In this document: one piece after another, positions 33,435 to 42,947 of the stretch
Position numbering within the stretch: the first letter of the stretch is position 1
How the letters are laid out: each line of letters opens with the position of its first letter
Notes under the pieces: model-generated
Told to the model about the DNA's origin: nothing
What the model saw: the letters and a program-made list of their open reading frames with translations, nothing else
Databases searched by the model: none
Assembly (NCBI GenBank): GCA_025363475.1
Contig: JANYDS010000015.1
Location: forward strand, 1-64,000
DNA: 64,000 nt
DNA from: Terriglobia bacterium
Lineage (GTDB): Bacteria > Acidobacteriota > Terriglobia > Bryobacterales > Bryobacteraceae
Direction: 5' to 3'
Translations under genes and position numbers: made by a program

Positions 33435-35162
33435 ATGCTGATTCCGATTCCCACTCTCAAACCTGAAGCCCGGCCCGCCCTCAGCGAATCAGCCGAAGAC
33501 CGGCGCAACCGGCGCATTGCCCGATTCCTGCCTTCTTTGACGGATCTGGCGTTCCTGATGCCGGTGATCCTCCTGTTCGTGAAGCTGGATGGCGCCCGCA
33601 CCATGCTGGGCGACGGCGACACCGGCTGGCATATCCGCACAGGCGAATGGATGCTGGCCCACGGGCAGGTGCCGCACAGCGATATGTTCTCATTCAGCCG
33701 TCCCGGCGCGCCCTGGTTCGCCTGGGAATGGCTGTGGGATGTACTTTTTGCCCTGCTGCACCAGCGCTGGGGGATGCCGGCGGTGGTGCTGGCCAGCGTC
33801 CTGGTGCTCTGCGTTACCAGCGCTTTGCTGTTCCGGCTGGTCCGGCGCAAGTGCAACAACGGTTTGGTCGCTATCGCCGTGACCCTTTTGGCGACCGGGG
33901 GCTGCGCAATTCATTGGCTGGCGCGGCCCCATCTTTTCACTCTTCTGTTCTTCACCGTCACGCTGCACATTACCGAGCGGGCCAGTGAAGGGCGCATCAA
34001 GCTGCTCGGCTGGCTGATTCCCCTTACCTTGCTCTGGACGAATCTCCACGGCGGCTTCTTCGTGGTCTTTCTCGTCCTGGCCTGTTACATCGGTTCAGAC
34101 CTTCTGAATGCCGTCATCGAAAAGGACGCGGACCGCCGCAAAGCGTTTTTGCGCTCTACCCTGCCCTGGCTGAAGACCGGGCTGGCCAGTTTCGCTGTGA
34201 CGTTTATCAATCCCTATGGCTGGCAGCTGCATAAACATGTGGTTGACTACATTACTGACCCGTACCAGTTGATCCACATCAGCGAGTTCCAGTCAGTAAA
34301 TTTCCATTCCCCGGTCGTCGTCTACTTCGAGCCGCTGATGATTGCCGCGCTCCTGACAGCGCTGTGGGATGCGAAGAACCGGCGTTTTGCCAATGTGTTT
34401 CTAAGCCTCGGCTGGCTGCATCTCGCTTTGATCGCTCAGCGCAATCTTCCCCTGTTTGCCATCGCCGCGGCACCGTTGATCGCCAAATCGCTGGTGTCGG
34501 CGATTGAGGTGGCCCGCGAGGCCGGTCTGGCGCCTTGGGTTGCGCGGACAGCCCGGTGGTTTACAACCGCCACCGACAGTTTCGAGGAAACGGACCGGCT
34601 GGGCCGCCTCTATATAGTGAGCGCCGTGCCGCTGGTTCTGGTGGGCCTGCTGCTGATGGCACCAAAGCCGGTGGCAGCGCGTTTCAGCTCAACCTATGAT
34701 CCGGCCGCTTATCCGGAGAAGGCGCTGGCGCAACTGCGGAGTCCGGAAACGCACCATATTTTCTCCGAAGACGAGTGGGGCGACTACCTGATCTACAACC
34801 TCTACCCCTCACGGCAGGTGTTTGTGGATGGTCGCAGCGACTTTTACGGCGACGACTTCGGGGAACGCTATCTGGATGTCATGAACGTCAAGGTGGGCTG
34901 GGACAAGACCCTTGACAAGTATTCAATCGACACCATTGTGCTCTCGCCGAAGTTTGCGCTGACCAGCACCCTCAAGATTTCACGCGACTGGCGCGTTGTG
35001 TATGACGATGGCGTGGCCGTCGTCTTCCGGCGCGCGATTCCGGTAATACCGGACAGCCGTGCAGCAGTTTCTCCTGCTTTGAAAGAAGCGGGGAAAGACC
35101 GTGATCGGGCGATCACGAAAACCATGACCGGTGGTCGCAGGACCACGAAACCCAACACCTAA
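33435..35162 (+). CDS. Polytopic membrane protein, GT-C glycosyltransferase-like
   Basis: 575 residues with about ten membrane helices between residues 35 and 420 and a soluble C-terminal domain (about 420-545). The first outer loop has LGDGDTGWHIRTGEWMLAHG (Asp60, Asp62) and HSDMFSF, the acidic and His-Asp pattern typical of lipid-linked-sugar GT-C enzymes. HLFTLLFF and NLHGGFFVVFL occur in later helices. It stands between the PilZ gene and the first pilin, so it may glycosylate pilin or another surface target; this is inference. A different decayed membrane protein lies at 45911. Confidence 0.65.
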   Translation: MLIPIPTLKPEARPALSESAEDRRNRRIARFLPSLTDLAFLMPVILLFVKLDGARTMLGDGDTGWHIRTGEWMLAHGQVPHSDMFSFSRPGAPWFAWEWLWDVLFALLHQRWGMPAVVLASVLVLCVTSALLFRLVRRKCNNGLVAIAVTLLATGGCAIHWLARPHLFTLLFFTVTLHITERASEGRIKLLGWLIPLTLLWTNLHGGFFVVFLVLACYIGSDLLNAVIEKDADRRKAFLRSTLPWLKTGLASFAVTFINPYGWQLHKHVVDYITDPYQLIHISEFQSVNFHSPVVVYFEPLMIAALLTALWDAKNRRFANVFLSLGWLHLALIAQRNLPLFAIAAAPLIAKSLVSAIEVAREAGLAPWVARTARWFTTATDSFEETDRLGRLYIVSAVPLVLVGLLLMAPKPVAARFSSTYDPAAYPEKALAQLRSPETHHIFSEDEWGDYLIYNLYPSRQVFVDGRSDFYGDDFGERYLDVMNVKVGWDKTLDKYSIDTIVLSPKFALTSTLKISRDWRVVYDDGVAVVFRRAIPVIPDSRAAVSPALKEAGKDRDRAITKTMTGGRRTTKPNT

Positions 35163-35188
35163 ACCACCCAACGAGGAGCACTACACCG

Positions 35189-35374
35189 ATGAAAAACATG
35201 ATGATGAATTTCGTTCGCGACGAGCAGGGCCAGGATCTGATTGAATACACGCTTTTGATGGCATTCATCGCTCTGGCTTCGGCTGCCATTTTCGTGCAGG
35301 CCGGCACCAGCGTGAACTCGATCTGGAAGTCCGCCAGCAGCCAGCTTTCGAACGCCGCCGTTTCCGCGAGCTAG
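35189..35374 (+). CDS. Flp-family type IVb pilin
   Basis: 61 residues. A short basic leader MKNMMMNFVRDEQG ends at Gly14, the prepilin cleavage site, followed by QDLIEY with Glu19 at mature +5 and Tyr20: the Flp signature G/xxxxEY. The hydrophobic helix TLLMAFIALASAAIFVQAG and a Ser/Asn-rich tail complete it. A strong GAGGAG site precedes the ATG. It is the first of two tandem pilins and should be processed by the tadV product. Confidence 0.95.
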   Translation: MKNMMMNFVRDEQGQDLIEYTLLMAFIALASAAIFVQAGTSVNSIWKSASSQLSNAAVSAS

Positions 35375-35394
35375 TCTTTGGCGCGGATTGTTGG

Positions 35395-35428
35395 GCGCCG
35401 GGGCGGCGACATACTGCTGCTCCGGCGC
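35395..35428 (+). terminator. Hairpin after the first pilin gene
   Basis: GCGCCGGGGCGGC (35395-35407) pairs with GCTGCTCCGGCGC (35416-35428) as a 13-bp stem with two G-U pairs and an 8-nt loop. There is no T-run. It lies between the two pilin genes and may attenuate transcription or protect upstream mRNA. Confidence 0.55.
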
Positions 35429-35478
35429 GAACTTGAGACTCTGCCGGCGTGTCCGGTACACGACTTAAAGGAAAAACG

Positions 35479-35664
35479 ATGAAAAATATTTTGAAGAACT
35501 TTCTGCGGGACGAATCGGGTCAGGATCTGATCGAGTACACGTTGTTGATGGCGTTTGTGGCACTGGCGTCGGCGTCGCTGTTTCTGAGCGCGGGCAACAG
35601 CGTGAGCACCATCTGGCAATCGGGCAGCAACCAGTTGTCGAATGCCTCTGTCGCAGCCAGCTAG
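35479..35664 (+). CDS. Flp-family type IVb pilin, second copy
   Basis: 61 residues, the same length as the first pilin and about 65 percent identical by eye. The leader MKNILKNFLRDESG, cleavage after Gly14, and QDLIEY are conserved. The start is ATG 35479 behind AAAGGA; the frame is open further upstream but a longer leader is unlikely. Divergence is concentrated in the middle and tail (FLSAGNSVSTIWQSGSNQ). It could be an alternative major subunit or a minor pilin. Confidence 0.95.
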   Translation: MKNILKNFLRDESGQDLIEYTLLMAFVALASASLFLSAGNSVSTIWQSGSNQLSNASVAAS

Positions 35665-35670
35665 ACCGGG

Positions 35671-35703
35671 CGGGGCGCCGGCTTTTATAACCTAAGCGCC
35701 CCG
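35671..35703 (+). terminator. Hairpin after the second pilin gene
   Basis: CGGGGCGC (35671-35678) and GCGCCCCG (35696-35703) form a perfect 8-bp stem with a 17-nt loop, starting 7 bp after the pilin stop and ahead of cpaB. Again there is no T-run. It is suited to separating a high level of pilin mRNA from the assembly genes. Confidence 0.55.
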
Positions 35704-35740
35704 TCAGGATTGTTGAGAGACACGGATTGGAGAGAACACG

Positions 35741-36643
35741 ATGAAGAAGCGTTTGCTCAGCGTGCTCGCCTTTGCTTTGGCCGTTTCGGCCGGGGCAGCG
35801 TTCGTGCTTTATCAGTTGATCTCGTCGAAGGTAAAGGTGGGGGCTTCGACGAAGCCTGACACGACCAAAGTTTTTGTTGCGTCAAGGGATCTGGAAATTG
35901 GTTCCCTGATTCAGGACAAGGATGTTTCCGTACAGGAATATCTGGCCCCGCCCGCAGGCGCAATCCTCAAGAGAGAGGACATTGTGGGCAGAGGTGTCAC
36001 GAATCCGCTGCATCGCGATGCGCCGTTTTACGACGGGTATCTCGCGCCTAAGGGCGGTGGCGCGGGCTTTGCCGCGATTATCCCCCAGGGGATGCGGGCC
36101 TTTGCGGTTCATGTCAATGAAGTGGTGGGCGTCGCCGGTTTTGCCGTAGCCGGGATGCGGGTGGATGTTCTGGTCTCGGGCACCATGCCCGGTAACACTG
36201 ATGAGAAATCCGGACCAGTCACGCGAACCCTGTTGCAGAATACGCAGGTGCTTTCGGCGGGCCAGAATTATCAGAAAGATGCGGAAGGCAAGCCGGTGCT
36301 GGTGCAGGTGGTGAATCTGCTGGTTTCGCCGCAGCAGGCGGAATTGCTGAACCTGGCTACGGAACACAGCATTCAGCTGGTGCTTCGCAACCCCGCGGAT
36401 AAAGAGATTGTGAATACACCGGGGGCCACTACTTATAGTCTGTTCAACGGCGGCTCTGTGGGCGTGGTTTTACCGCCGCAGCGGCCTCGCCAGGCGTCGG
36501 TTTCCCCGGCTCCCATTCCCGTACGAACCGCTGCGCGAATTCCTGACTCGGTCGCCGTTGTTGTTCCCCCAAAGACAGTGACTATCGAGGTGTATTCCGG
36601 CAACAAGAAGGCGGAAAGCACTTTTACGGATCAGCAGTTATGA
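35741..36643 (+). CDS. cpaB: Flp pilus assembly protein CpaB/RcpC
   Basis: 300 residues. An N-terminal membrane anchor (LLSVLAFALAVSAGAAFVLY) is followed by an SAF domain (TKVFVASRDLEIGSLIQDKD, about 44-110) and the RcpC-like periplasmic domain (AVHVNEVVGVAGFAVAGMRV and DVLVSG). It is a periplasmic component associated with the secretin in Tad systems. It starts after the pilin hairpin and overlaps cpaC by four bases (ATGA). Confidence 0.9.
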   Translation: MKKRLLSVLAFALAVSAGAAFVLYQLISSKVKVGASTKPDTTKVFVASRDLEIGSLIQDKDVSVQEYLAPPAGAILKREDIVGRGVTNPLHRDAPFYDGYLAPKGGGAGFAAIIPQGMRAFAVHVNEVVGVAGFAVAGMRVDVLVSGTMPGNTDEKSGPVTRTLLQNTQVLSAGQNYQKDAEGKPVLVQVVNLLVSPQQAELLNLATEHSIQLVLRNPADKEIVNTPGATTYSLFNGGSVGVVLPPQRPRQASVSPAPIPVRTAARIPDSVAVVVPPKTVTIEVYSGNKKAESTFTDQQL

Positions 36644-38193
36644 AACTCCGGCTAACTGACTGGCTGTTGCTTGCCGCGCTGCTGCTCTGTTCGAGTGCAC
36701 TGCGCGCGGCTCAGTCTGAGGCGGAAACTCTAATCGTCAGCGCGGGCAAGACACAACTGCTCGACATGCCGCTCAACATCCAGCGCATTTCGATTGCCGC
36801 GCCAGAGACTGCGGAAGCCGTTCCGGTCAATGCCCGCAGTGTCATGGTTAATGGCAAGGCTCCGGGCGAGACCAGTCTTGTGGTGTGGCTGGAAGACGGA
36901 TCGCGCAGGATCTATGACGTGTTTGTGAAGTTCGCCGCATCGCGGATCGAAGCCGCCAATCAGCAGATTGCCGCCGAGTTTGGCACTGACGTGCGCATGA
37001 CCACTGACAACGGGTCTGTGTATCTCACCGGACGAGTGAAAAATATGTTCGCGGCCGAGCGCGCCGAGGCGATTGCCGGAACGCTGGGCAAGGTCATCGA
37101 CCTGCTGAAAGTAGATGTCCCGGAGCAGGAAGCGCAGATCCTGCTTAAAGTACGTTTCGCGGATGTTGACAGGACCAAATCGACTGACCTCGGTATCAGC
37201 TTCTTCGGTGCAGCCCAGGGGATTCCGTTCTCAGCGCGGACCGGTCAATATGCGGCATCGTCTGTAACCGGTGTAAGTCAGGGACAAGGGAGTTCTGCCG
37301 CTCAGTTTTCACTTAGTGATGCACTCAATCTGTTTCTGTTCGATCCCCATCTGAATATCGGCGCAACCATTAAGGACTTACAAAATCGCAGCGTGCTTCA
37401 GTTGCTCGCCGAACCCAACGTCCTGGCGATGAATGGCCATGAGGCCAGTTTCGTTGCAGGCGGCGAATTCCCCTTTCCGACTCTGCAGGGCGGCGGCTCC
37501 GGAGTGGGACAAATCACAATTCAGTTTCGCGAATTCGGCGTGAAAATTCACTTTCTGCCTCGTATTACACCGCGCGGCACCATTCGCCTGCATGTAACAC
37601 CGGAAGTGAGTTCGCTCGATTACGCCAACGCACTTACGGTTTCGGGGTATACGATTCCGGCACTCAATACGCGCAAAGTCGATACCGAAATCGAACTGGA
37701 AAACGGCCAGAGCTTTGCAATTGCAGGGTTGCTTGATAACCGCACTACGACGGCCCTGAGCCGGATTCCGGGCCTTGCCGACATCCCGTTCCTGGGCAAG
37801 CTATTCACTTCGAGGTCAGTAAGCCGGGCCAATTCGGAGTTACTCATTATTGTCACGCCTGAGCTGGTAGGGCCGATCCCCGCTGGGCAGGCGCTGCCTG
37901 ACCTGGCGCGGCCCTATTCATTTCTGCAAGAGAAGGGAGTGATGACCACTCCGCCGCAAACACCAGGCGCGGACAAGACAGGGCCGCCGGTGAGCAAGCC
38001 TCGCCGAACGGAACTGCCGGTGCAGGAGTTGCAACAACTGGAGCGTGAAAATCTGGCGGTGGCTCCTGCTGCCGACACTGCCTTAGTGAAGGTTCCGGCG
38101 TCGGCAATCGCCGGTAGTGGCGCGAACGACGGGCCAGGTGGTACGGCAAATACCGGCATGCCGCCGCCATCCACTCTGAGGCTCGGCAAATGA
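36640..38193 (+). CDS. cpaC: Tad secretin CpaC/RcpA
   Basis: 517 residues: signal peptide (about 1-24, ending LRAAQS), N-terminal pilus-assembly domain (TLIVSAGKTQLLDMPLNIQR), a BON-like segment (MTTDNGSVYLTGRVKNMFAA) and the secretin domain (VLAMNGHEASFVAGGEFPFP, VGQITIQFREFGVKIHFLPR, then ELLIIVTPELVGPI). It forms the outer-membrane channel for the pilus. The long Pro/Gln-rich C-terminal tail (about 430-517) is not part of the channel. It overlaps cpaB and the next gene by ATGA, indicating tight coupling. Confidence 0.92.
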   Translation: MKLRLTDWLLLAALLLCSSALRAAQSEAETLIVSAGKTQLLDMPLNIQRISIAAPETAEAVPVNARSVMVNGKAPGETSLVVWLEDGSRRIYDVFVKFAASRIEAANQQIAAEFGTDVRMTTDNGSVYLTGRVKNMFAAERAEAIAGTLGKVIDLLKVDVPEQEAQILLKVRFADVDRTKSTDLGISFFGAAQGIPFSARTGQYAASSVTGVSQGQGSSAAQFSLSDALNLFLFDPHLNIGATIKDLQNRSVLQLLAEPNVLAMNGHEASFVAGGEFPFPTLQGGGSGVGQITIQFREFGVKIHFLPRITPRGTIRLHVTPEVSSLDYANALTVSGYTIPALNTRKVDTEIELENGQSFAIAGLLDNRTTTALSRIPGLADIPFLGKLFTSRSVSRANSELLIIVTPELVGPIPAGQALPDLARPYSFLQEKGVMTTPPQTPGADKTGPPVSKPRRTELPVQELQQLERENLAVAPAADTALVKVPASAIAGSGANDGPGGTANTGMPPPSTLRLGK

Positions 38194-39455
38194 ATATGAT
38201 GCCGCTCACGGCGGCTCTAATTATTCCCAACCGCACGCTCTGGGAACAGACACACACCTGCATCCAGACTCTTCCGGTGCGGATTGCGGTCGAGCAAAAC
38301 GAATTGACAGATGCAGACGCCCTGCTGGACCGGATTGAGCGGCACCGTGTGGATATTGTGCTGGTGGAGGCCAACCGGATTTCTCTGCCACTCGAAGAAT
38401 TCATCCGCAGGCTGCGGAATACGCCGACTCAGCCCGCAGTCTTCGTCCTGCACTCTGAGGCCTCCGGGGCCTTGATCCTTGAAGCACTCCGCGCGGGTGC
38501 AAGTGAGTTTCTTTTCCCTCCTCTGGCGGAAACGCTGCGGACGGCGTTTGAGAAGCTTTCTGTTTCGCGGTCAAAGCGCGGAGCCGGTGTGATGAATGCG
38601 CTGGGAAAGATCTATGGTTTTCTTTCGGCGCGAGGCGGGTGTGGCGCGACAACCTTTGCGATTCATGTGGCAACGGATCTGGCGAGACAAATCAACCAGC
38701 GGCCAGCGGGCCAGACAGCGGCAACACAGCAGGTGCTGCTGGCAGATTTCGACTTTGACGCCGGGCTGCTGCGCTTCCTGATGAAATCGAAGAACGTCTA
38801 TTCGGTGCGCGATGCACTGGACAATATGCACCGCATGGATTCCAGCTACTGGAAAGCTCTCGTCTTAACCCATGGTCCGCTCGATTTCATTGCCGCGCCG
38901 GATGAAGTGGCGGCAAAGTGCCCGACCGGTCCGGAGGAGATCACGCATCTGATGCGATTCGTGCGGTCTCTATATCCCGCAACCATAGTGGATTTTGGAC
39001 GGAGTGTAAGTCCTGCGGCGCTGGATTCCCTGCCGGAGCTGGAATGTCTGTACCTGATCACAGGCTCTGACCCGATAACTCTGGAACATACCAAACGCGC
39101 CATCGCCAACATGGAAGAGCGCGGCTTCAACGATCAGCGTATTCGAGTGCTGCTGAACCGGACTACCGAACGCGCCGCCGGAGATCTGAACGCGATTGAA
39201 AACTACCTCGGCTATCCGCTGGCCGCGACTTTCGCCAACGATTACGCGGCACTCTATGATGCATATTCCGAAGGGCATTTGATGGAATCGGACGCGGTCC
39301 TGGCGAAAGATCTGAATGCGCTGGCCCGGGCCATCCGCACCAGAACCTTCGGCGCTCCGGAAGAGATCCCAGCCAAGCACCCGGGCAAGCTTGCGGGCGT
39401 GTTGGCAGGCGGCACTCGGCGATGGCTCTCGCTCTTCCAAAAGGCAACGGCATAA
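38190..39455 (+). CDS. TadZ/CpaE-type ParA-like ATPase with receiver-like N-terminus
   Basis: 421 residues. The first 125 form a receiver-like domain lacking a clear phosphorylation site; the remainder is a MinD/ParA-type ATPase. The deviant Walker A reads SARGGCGATTFAI, with the second Lys of the usual KGGxGKT replaced by Ala153 and the first by Arg148, as is known for several TadZ/CpaE proteins. Later motifs are LLADFDFDAGLLRFL and TIVDFGRSVSP. TadZ places the Tad machine at a cell pole. The short gap to cpaF (5 bp) supports one operon. Confidence 0.88.
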   Translation: MNMMPLTAALIIPNRTLWEQTHTCIQTLPVRIAVEQNELTDADALLDRIERHRVDIVLVEANRISLPLEEFIRRLRNTPTQPAVFVLHSEASGALILEALRAGASEFLFPPLAETLRTAFEKLSVSRSKRGAGVMNALGKIYGFLSARGGCGATTFAIHVATDLARQINQRPAGQTAATQQVLLADFDFDAGLLRFLMKSKNVYSVRDALDNMHRMDSSYWKALVLTHGPLDFIAAPDEVAAKCPTGPEEITHLMRFVRSLYPATIVDFGRSVSPAALDSLPELECLYLITGSDPITLEHTKRAIANMEERGFNDQRIRVLLNRTTERAAGDLNAIENYLGYPLAATFANDYAALYDAYSEGHLMESDAVLAKDLNALARAIRTRTFGAPEEIPAKHPGKLAGVLAGGTRRWLSLFQKATA

Positions 39456-39460
39456 CAACT

Positions 39461-40822
39461 ATGGCAAGCATCGAAACAGTACAACCGGGAACCAACCCGG
39501 AAGCAGGCTGGGTCACTCGGCTGGCGAACCGCGACAGCTCCGGTTTGGAGTTTCAGGAGCTGAAGTTCACCATTCACCGCAAGCTGCTCGACCGCATCAA
39601 TCTGGATGCCCTTTCTTCGCTGGCCAGCGAACGAGCCCGGGCGGAAATTCGCGTGGCCGTTGCGCGTCTCGTGGACGAGGAACGGACTCCGCTCAGTCTC
39701 GCGGAAAAAGAACGCGTGATTGAAGAAGTGCTGGACGAAGTATTTGGCCTGGGACCGCTGGAACCTCTGTTGCGTGACCCTACAATTTCAGACATTCTGG
39801 TCACCACGCCCAAGCTTGTCTATGTGGAACGGGCCGGCAAGCTTTACCGCACGTCGGTCGAGTTCAAAGACAACACGCATCTGCTGCGTATCATCGAAAA
39901 AATTGTTGCCCGCGTAGGCAGGCGTGTGGATGAATCAACGCCGCTGGTAGACGCGCGTCTGCCTGACGGCTCACGTGTCAATGCCGCCATTCCACCGGTG
40001 GCGGTAGACGGGCCCCTGTTGTGTATCCGCCGCTTCGGCCGCGATCTTCTCGAAGGCTCTGATCTGGTGGCGAAGCTGGCCCTTACCGACGGCATGCTGG
40101 AACTCCTGAAAGCCTGCGTCCGGGCGCGTCTCAACATTCTGATCTCGGGCGGTACCGGGGCGGGGAAGACAACGCTGCTGAATGTGTTGTCCAGTTACAT
40201 TCCGGAGAACGAACGCATCGTAACTATTGAAGATGCAGCGGAACTAAAATTGCGCCAGACACATGTTGCGCGCATGGAGACGCGGCCTGCGAATATCGAA
40301 GGCAACGGCGCGATCAAAATTCGCGATCTGGTCATCAATGCGCTGCGAATGCGGCCCGACCGGATCATCGTCGGCGAAGTCCGCAGCGAAGAAGCACTGG
40401 ATATGCTGCAGGCCATGAACACAGGCCATGACGGTTCTCTAACGACCATCCACTCCAATACGCCGCGGGATGCAGTGGGCCGCCTGGAAGTGATGGTTGG
40501 TATGGCGAACGCCAACATGGGAGTGCGTTCCATTCGTGCCCAGGTGACCAGCGCGATTGACCTGATGGTTCAGGTGGCACGCTTCAGTGATGGCACCCGC
40601 AAAATCACTTACATTACCGAACTGGTAGGAATGGAAGGCGAACAGGTAACCATGCAGGATATCTTCCTGTTTGAGAAGAGTGGCGTGGCGGAAAATGGCA
40701 AGATCCTCGGGCGGTTCCGTGCGACCGGTGTGCGTCCCCGCTTTTACGAAAAGCTCCGCACGTCCGGCATTCAATTGCCGCCGGCGTTGTTTCAAACCAT
40801 CGTGGAGATTGGCCAGTCGTGA
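39461..40822 (+). CDS. cpaF: Tad secretion ATPase CpaF/TadA
   Basis: 453 residues from ATG 39461; an upstream in-frame ATG would overlap the previous gene. The Walker [13 protein letters not shown] (Gly230-Thr237), the Asp box/Walker B region [20 protein letters not shown] with [20 protein letters not shown] and [10 protein letters not shown] in the N-terminal domain are all as in the type II/IV secretion ATPases of the Tad class. It powers both assembly and, in some species, retraction. It overlaps tadB by four bases (GTGA). Confidence 0.95.
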   Translation: MASIETVQPGTNPEAGWVTRLANRDSSGLEFQELKFTIHRKLLDRINLDALSSLASERARAEIRVAVARLVDEERTPLSLAEKERVIEEVLDEVFGLGPLEPLLRDPTISDILVTTPKLVYVERAGKLYRTSVEFKDNTHLLRIIEKIVARVGRRVDESTPLVDARLPDGSRVNAAIPPVAVDGPLLCIRRFGRDLLEGSDLVAKLALTDGMLELLKACVRARLNILISGGTGAGKTTLLNVLSSYIPENERIVTIEDAAELKLRQTHVARMETRPANIEGNGAIKIRDLVINALRMRPDRIIVGEVRSEEALDMLQAMNTGHDGSLTTIHSNTPRDAVGRLEVMVGMANANMGVRSIRAQVTSAIDLMVQVARFSDGTRKITYITELVGMEGEQVTMQDIFLFEKSGVAENGKILGRFRATGVRPRFYEKLRTSGIQLPPALFQTIVEIGQS

Positions 40823-41787
40823 GCGCACTGGTTGCCTTCTGCTTTCTGGTGATCCTCGCCCTGCTGCTGTTTTCCATCAGCTTCGGCCTGAAGTTTTACG
40901 AGGGCCAGCGGCGCAAGAAGCTGGTCTCTATGCTGCGGACGGTGACGCAAAATGGAGAATCGGAGCACGTCAACCTGCTGGTGGAAGAAACGAAGAAGCG
41001 GGACGTGGTGGAGGGGTTGTTTAGTTCGCTGAACATCACAGACCGCATCACCATGCAGCTAAGTGAATCCGGCCTTGACTGGACACTCAACCGTCTGGCC
41101 ATCACCAGTTGCATCACGTTCATGATCGGTGCGGTAGCCAGTTTACGGATACCGCTCGAATCGCCCCCGGCCTTAAGGGCACTGGCGGTTGGACTTTGCG
41201 CGGCCTATCTGCCATTGCTCTATGTGTCAAAGAAACGCAGTGCGCGGATTGCAGAGCTGGAAACGCAGTTGCCGGATGCACTGGATTTTCTGGCACGCTC
41301 CATGCGGGCAGGTCATGCGTTTTCCATTAGTCTCGAAATGGTGGGCGAGGAGTTACACGATCCTCTGGGGCAGGAGTTCCGGGCGCTTTTCAATGAGCAG
41401 AATCTGGGCGCTTCGCTGGAGCGTTCATTCGCCACATTTGCGCGACGCGTGCCCATTGCCGACGTGCGCTTCTTTTCTTCCGCCGTGCTGCTTCAGCGGC
41501 AGACCGGTGGCAATCTGAGTGAGATTCTAAACCGGCTGTCGCACATCATCCGGGAGCGCTTCCGACTTAAGGGCCAGGTAAAATCTGCCAGCGCGCACGG
41601 GAGGCTGACGGCTACGATTCTGACGCTATTGCCTATCGCAACACTGGGCGGACTCCTGATTACATCGCCCGGCTATCTGGACCCGATGATGACCAACCCC
41701 ACGGGCCGCAAGATTGTGGCGCTCGGCGTGATGGCGCAGATCATCGGAAATTTCTTCATCCGCAAAATCATCAAGATCAAGGTCTGA
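40819..41787 (+). CDS. tadB: Tad inner-membrane platform protein TadB
   Basis: 322 residues, GTG start. An N-terminal helix (LVAFCFLVILALLLFSISFG), a pair of central helices, and a C-terminal helix pair surround the T2SSF domain with AELETQLPDALDFLARSMRA and FSSAVLLQRQTGGNLSEILN. It forms the inner-membrane base with TadC. It is translationally coupled to cpaF and separated by 2 bp from tadC. Confidence 0.92.
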   Translation: MSALVAFCFLVILALLLFSISFGLKFYEGQRRKKLVSMLRTVTQNGESEHVNLLVEETKKRDVVEGLFSSLNITDRITMQLSESGLDWTLNRLAITSCITFMIGAVASLRIPLESPPALRALAVGLCAAYLPLLYVSKKRSARIAELETQLPDALDFLARSMRAGHAFSISLEMVGEELHDPLGQEFRALFNEQNLGASLERSFATFARRVPIADVRFFSSAVLLQRQTGGNLSEILNRLSHIIRERFRLKGQVKSASAHGRLTATILTLLPIATLGGLLITSPGYLDPMMTNPTGRKIVALGVMAQIIGNFFIRKIIKIKV

Positions 41788-41789
41788 CT

Positions 41790-42725
41790 ATGATGCCTCT
41801 CATGCTTGCCGGTTTTCTTTTCATCCTGCTGATGACGGTGATCTCTGTCTATGGCTACCGGGCCTATGTCCGCCCCAGCCGGATCTATGACCGCGTTGGC
41901 GGCATGGCTGATTTGACCGTGCAGAGCGAAACACAATCAGTAAAACCGCGCGATGTTGTGGTGCGGGTTTTTGAACAGGTGGGCGAACAAATTCCCCTGA
42001 GTCCGGCAGACCAGACCGTCACCAGACGCGATCTGGTGATGGCAGGCTACCGGTCTGAAGGGGCGATCCGTATGTTCTATGGGGTCAAGGTGATTTTCTG
42101 TGTCCTGATGTTCATCTTTGGTCTGATGAGCAAAAATATGATCACGGTCAACCCGGTCCTGCGCATTGTCTATCTCGTAGCCGCCACCGGTTTGGGTTAC
42201 TACGCGCCTGTCATCTATCTGGAAAGTCTGGTCAAGAAACGGCAGGCGAAGCTGCGGCTGTCATTGCCCGATGCTCTGGACATGATGGTGGTTTCAGTGG
42301 AGGCGGGTTTAGGGCTTGACCAGGCGCTGCAATACGTGAGCCGTGAGATTGAGGAAACACATCCGGAACTGGGCGATGAGTTCAGTCTGGTGGGCCTTGA
42401 GATGAGGGCTGGCAAGCGCCGTGGCGAAGCGTTGAAGAATCTGGCCGACAGGACGGGAGAAGCGGAATTGCGCAAGCTGGTGGCGATTCTGATTCAAACC
42501 GACCGCTTTGGCACAAGTATGGGGGAAAGCCTGCGCACGCATTCCGACTTCATGAGACTGCGGCGCAAGCAGGAGGCGGAGGAACGGGCGGCGAAGGTGG
42601 GAGTGAAACTGGTGTTTCCCATCTTCCTGTTCATCCTTCCTTCGATGATGATCGTCGCTGCGGGACCGGCGATGCTGAAGGTGTTCCAGGACCTGTTCCC
42701 GATGATGCAGAGTTTTGGCAAATAG
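41790..42725 (+). CDS. tadC: Tad inner-membrane platform protein TadC
   Basis: 311 residues with the T2SSF domain: LPDALDMMVVSVEAGLGLDQ and LVAILIQTDRFGTSMGESLR, plus helices at about 5-25, 93-135 and 275-300. It is paralogous to TadB, as usual in Tad systems. It is followed by 73 bp that include the tandem 10-mer ATAACTTCGG at 42738-42747 and 42753-42762, then by two microprotein genes. Confidence 0.92.
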   Translation: MMPLMLAGFLFILLMTVISVYGYRAYVRPSRIYDRVGGMADLTVQSETQSVKPRDVVVRVFEQVGEQIPLSPADQTVTRRDLVMAGYRSEGAIRMFYGVKVIFCVLMFIFGLMSKNMITVNPVLRIVYLVAATGLGYYAPVIYLESLVKKRQAKLRLSLPDALDMMVVSVEAGLGLDQALQYVSREIEETHPELGDEFSLVGLEMRAGKRRGEALKNLADRTGEAELRKLVAILIQTDRFGTSMGESLRTHSDFMRLRRKQEAEERAAKVGVKLVFPIFLFILPSMMIVAAGPAMLKVFQDLFPMMQSFGK

Positions 42726-42798
42726 CTTTGCCAGGAAATAACTTCGGCATGAATAACTTCGGTTAATTCCGCCAGGTAACTAAAAGGAGTAACACAAG

Positions 42799-42897
42799 AT
42801 GGATCAAAACGTGGTGCAATCGATCTTCTGGATCGCAACTCTCGCAGTACTGGTTCTGTTTCTGCAGAGACGCCGGAAGCGTAAGGCTAGTTTTTAG
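42799..42897 (+). CDS. 32-residue single-TM microprotein A
   Basis: AAAGGAG lies eight bases before the ATG. The peptide has a short N terminus MDQNVVQ, a hydrophobic helix SIFWIATLAVLVLFL (8-22) and a strongly basic tail QRRRKRKASF. The positive-inside rule puts the tail in the cytoplasm. It aligns without gaps to microprotein B (Val5, Gln7, Trp11, Ile12 and the R-R-x-K-R-K-A tail). It has no prepilin cleavage motif. No known family is recognised; by position it is a candidate accessory subunit of the Tad platform. Confidence 0.75.
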   Translation: MDQNVVQSIFWIATLAVLVLFLQRRRKRKASF

Positions 42898-42947
42898 TTT
42901 CGGACAAGACAGCAGTTTGTAACAAAATCAAAAGGAGAATAAATACG

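Noticed and set aside
42738..42762. Tandem ATAACTTCGG repeats after tadC as a regulatory array
   Set aside because: Only two 10-bp copies; could be a slippage product and no other copies were seen.
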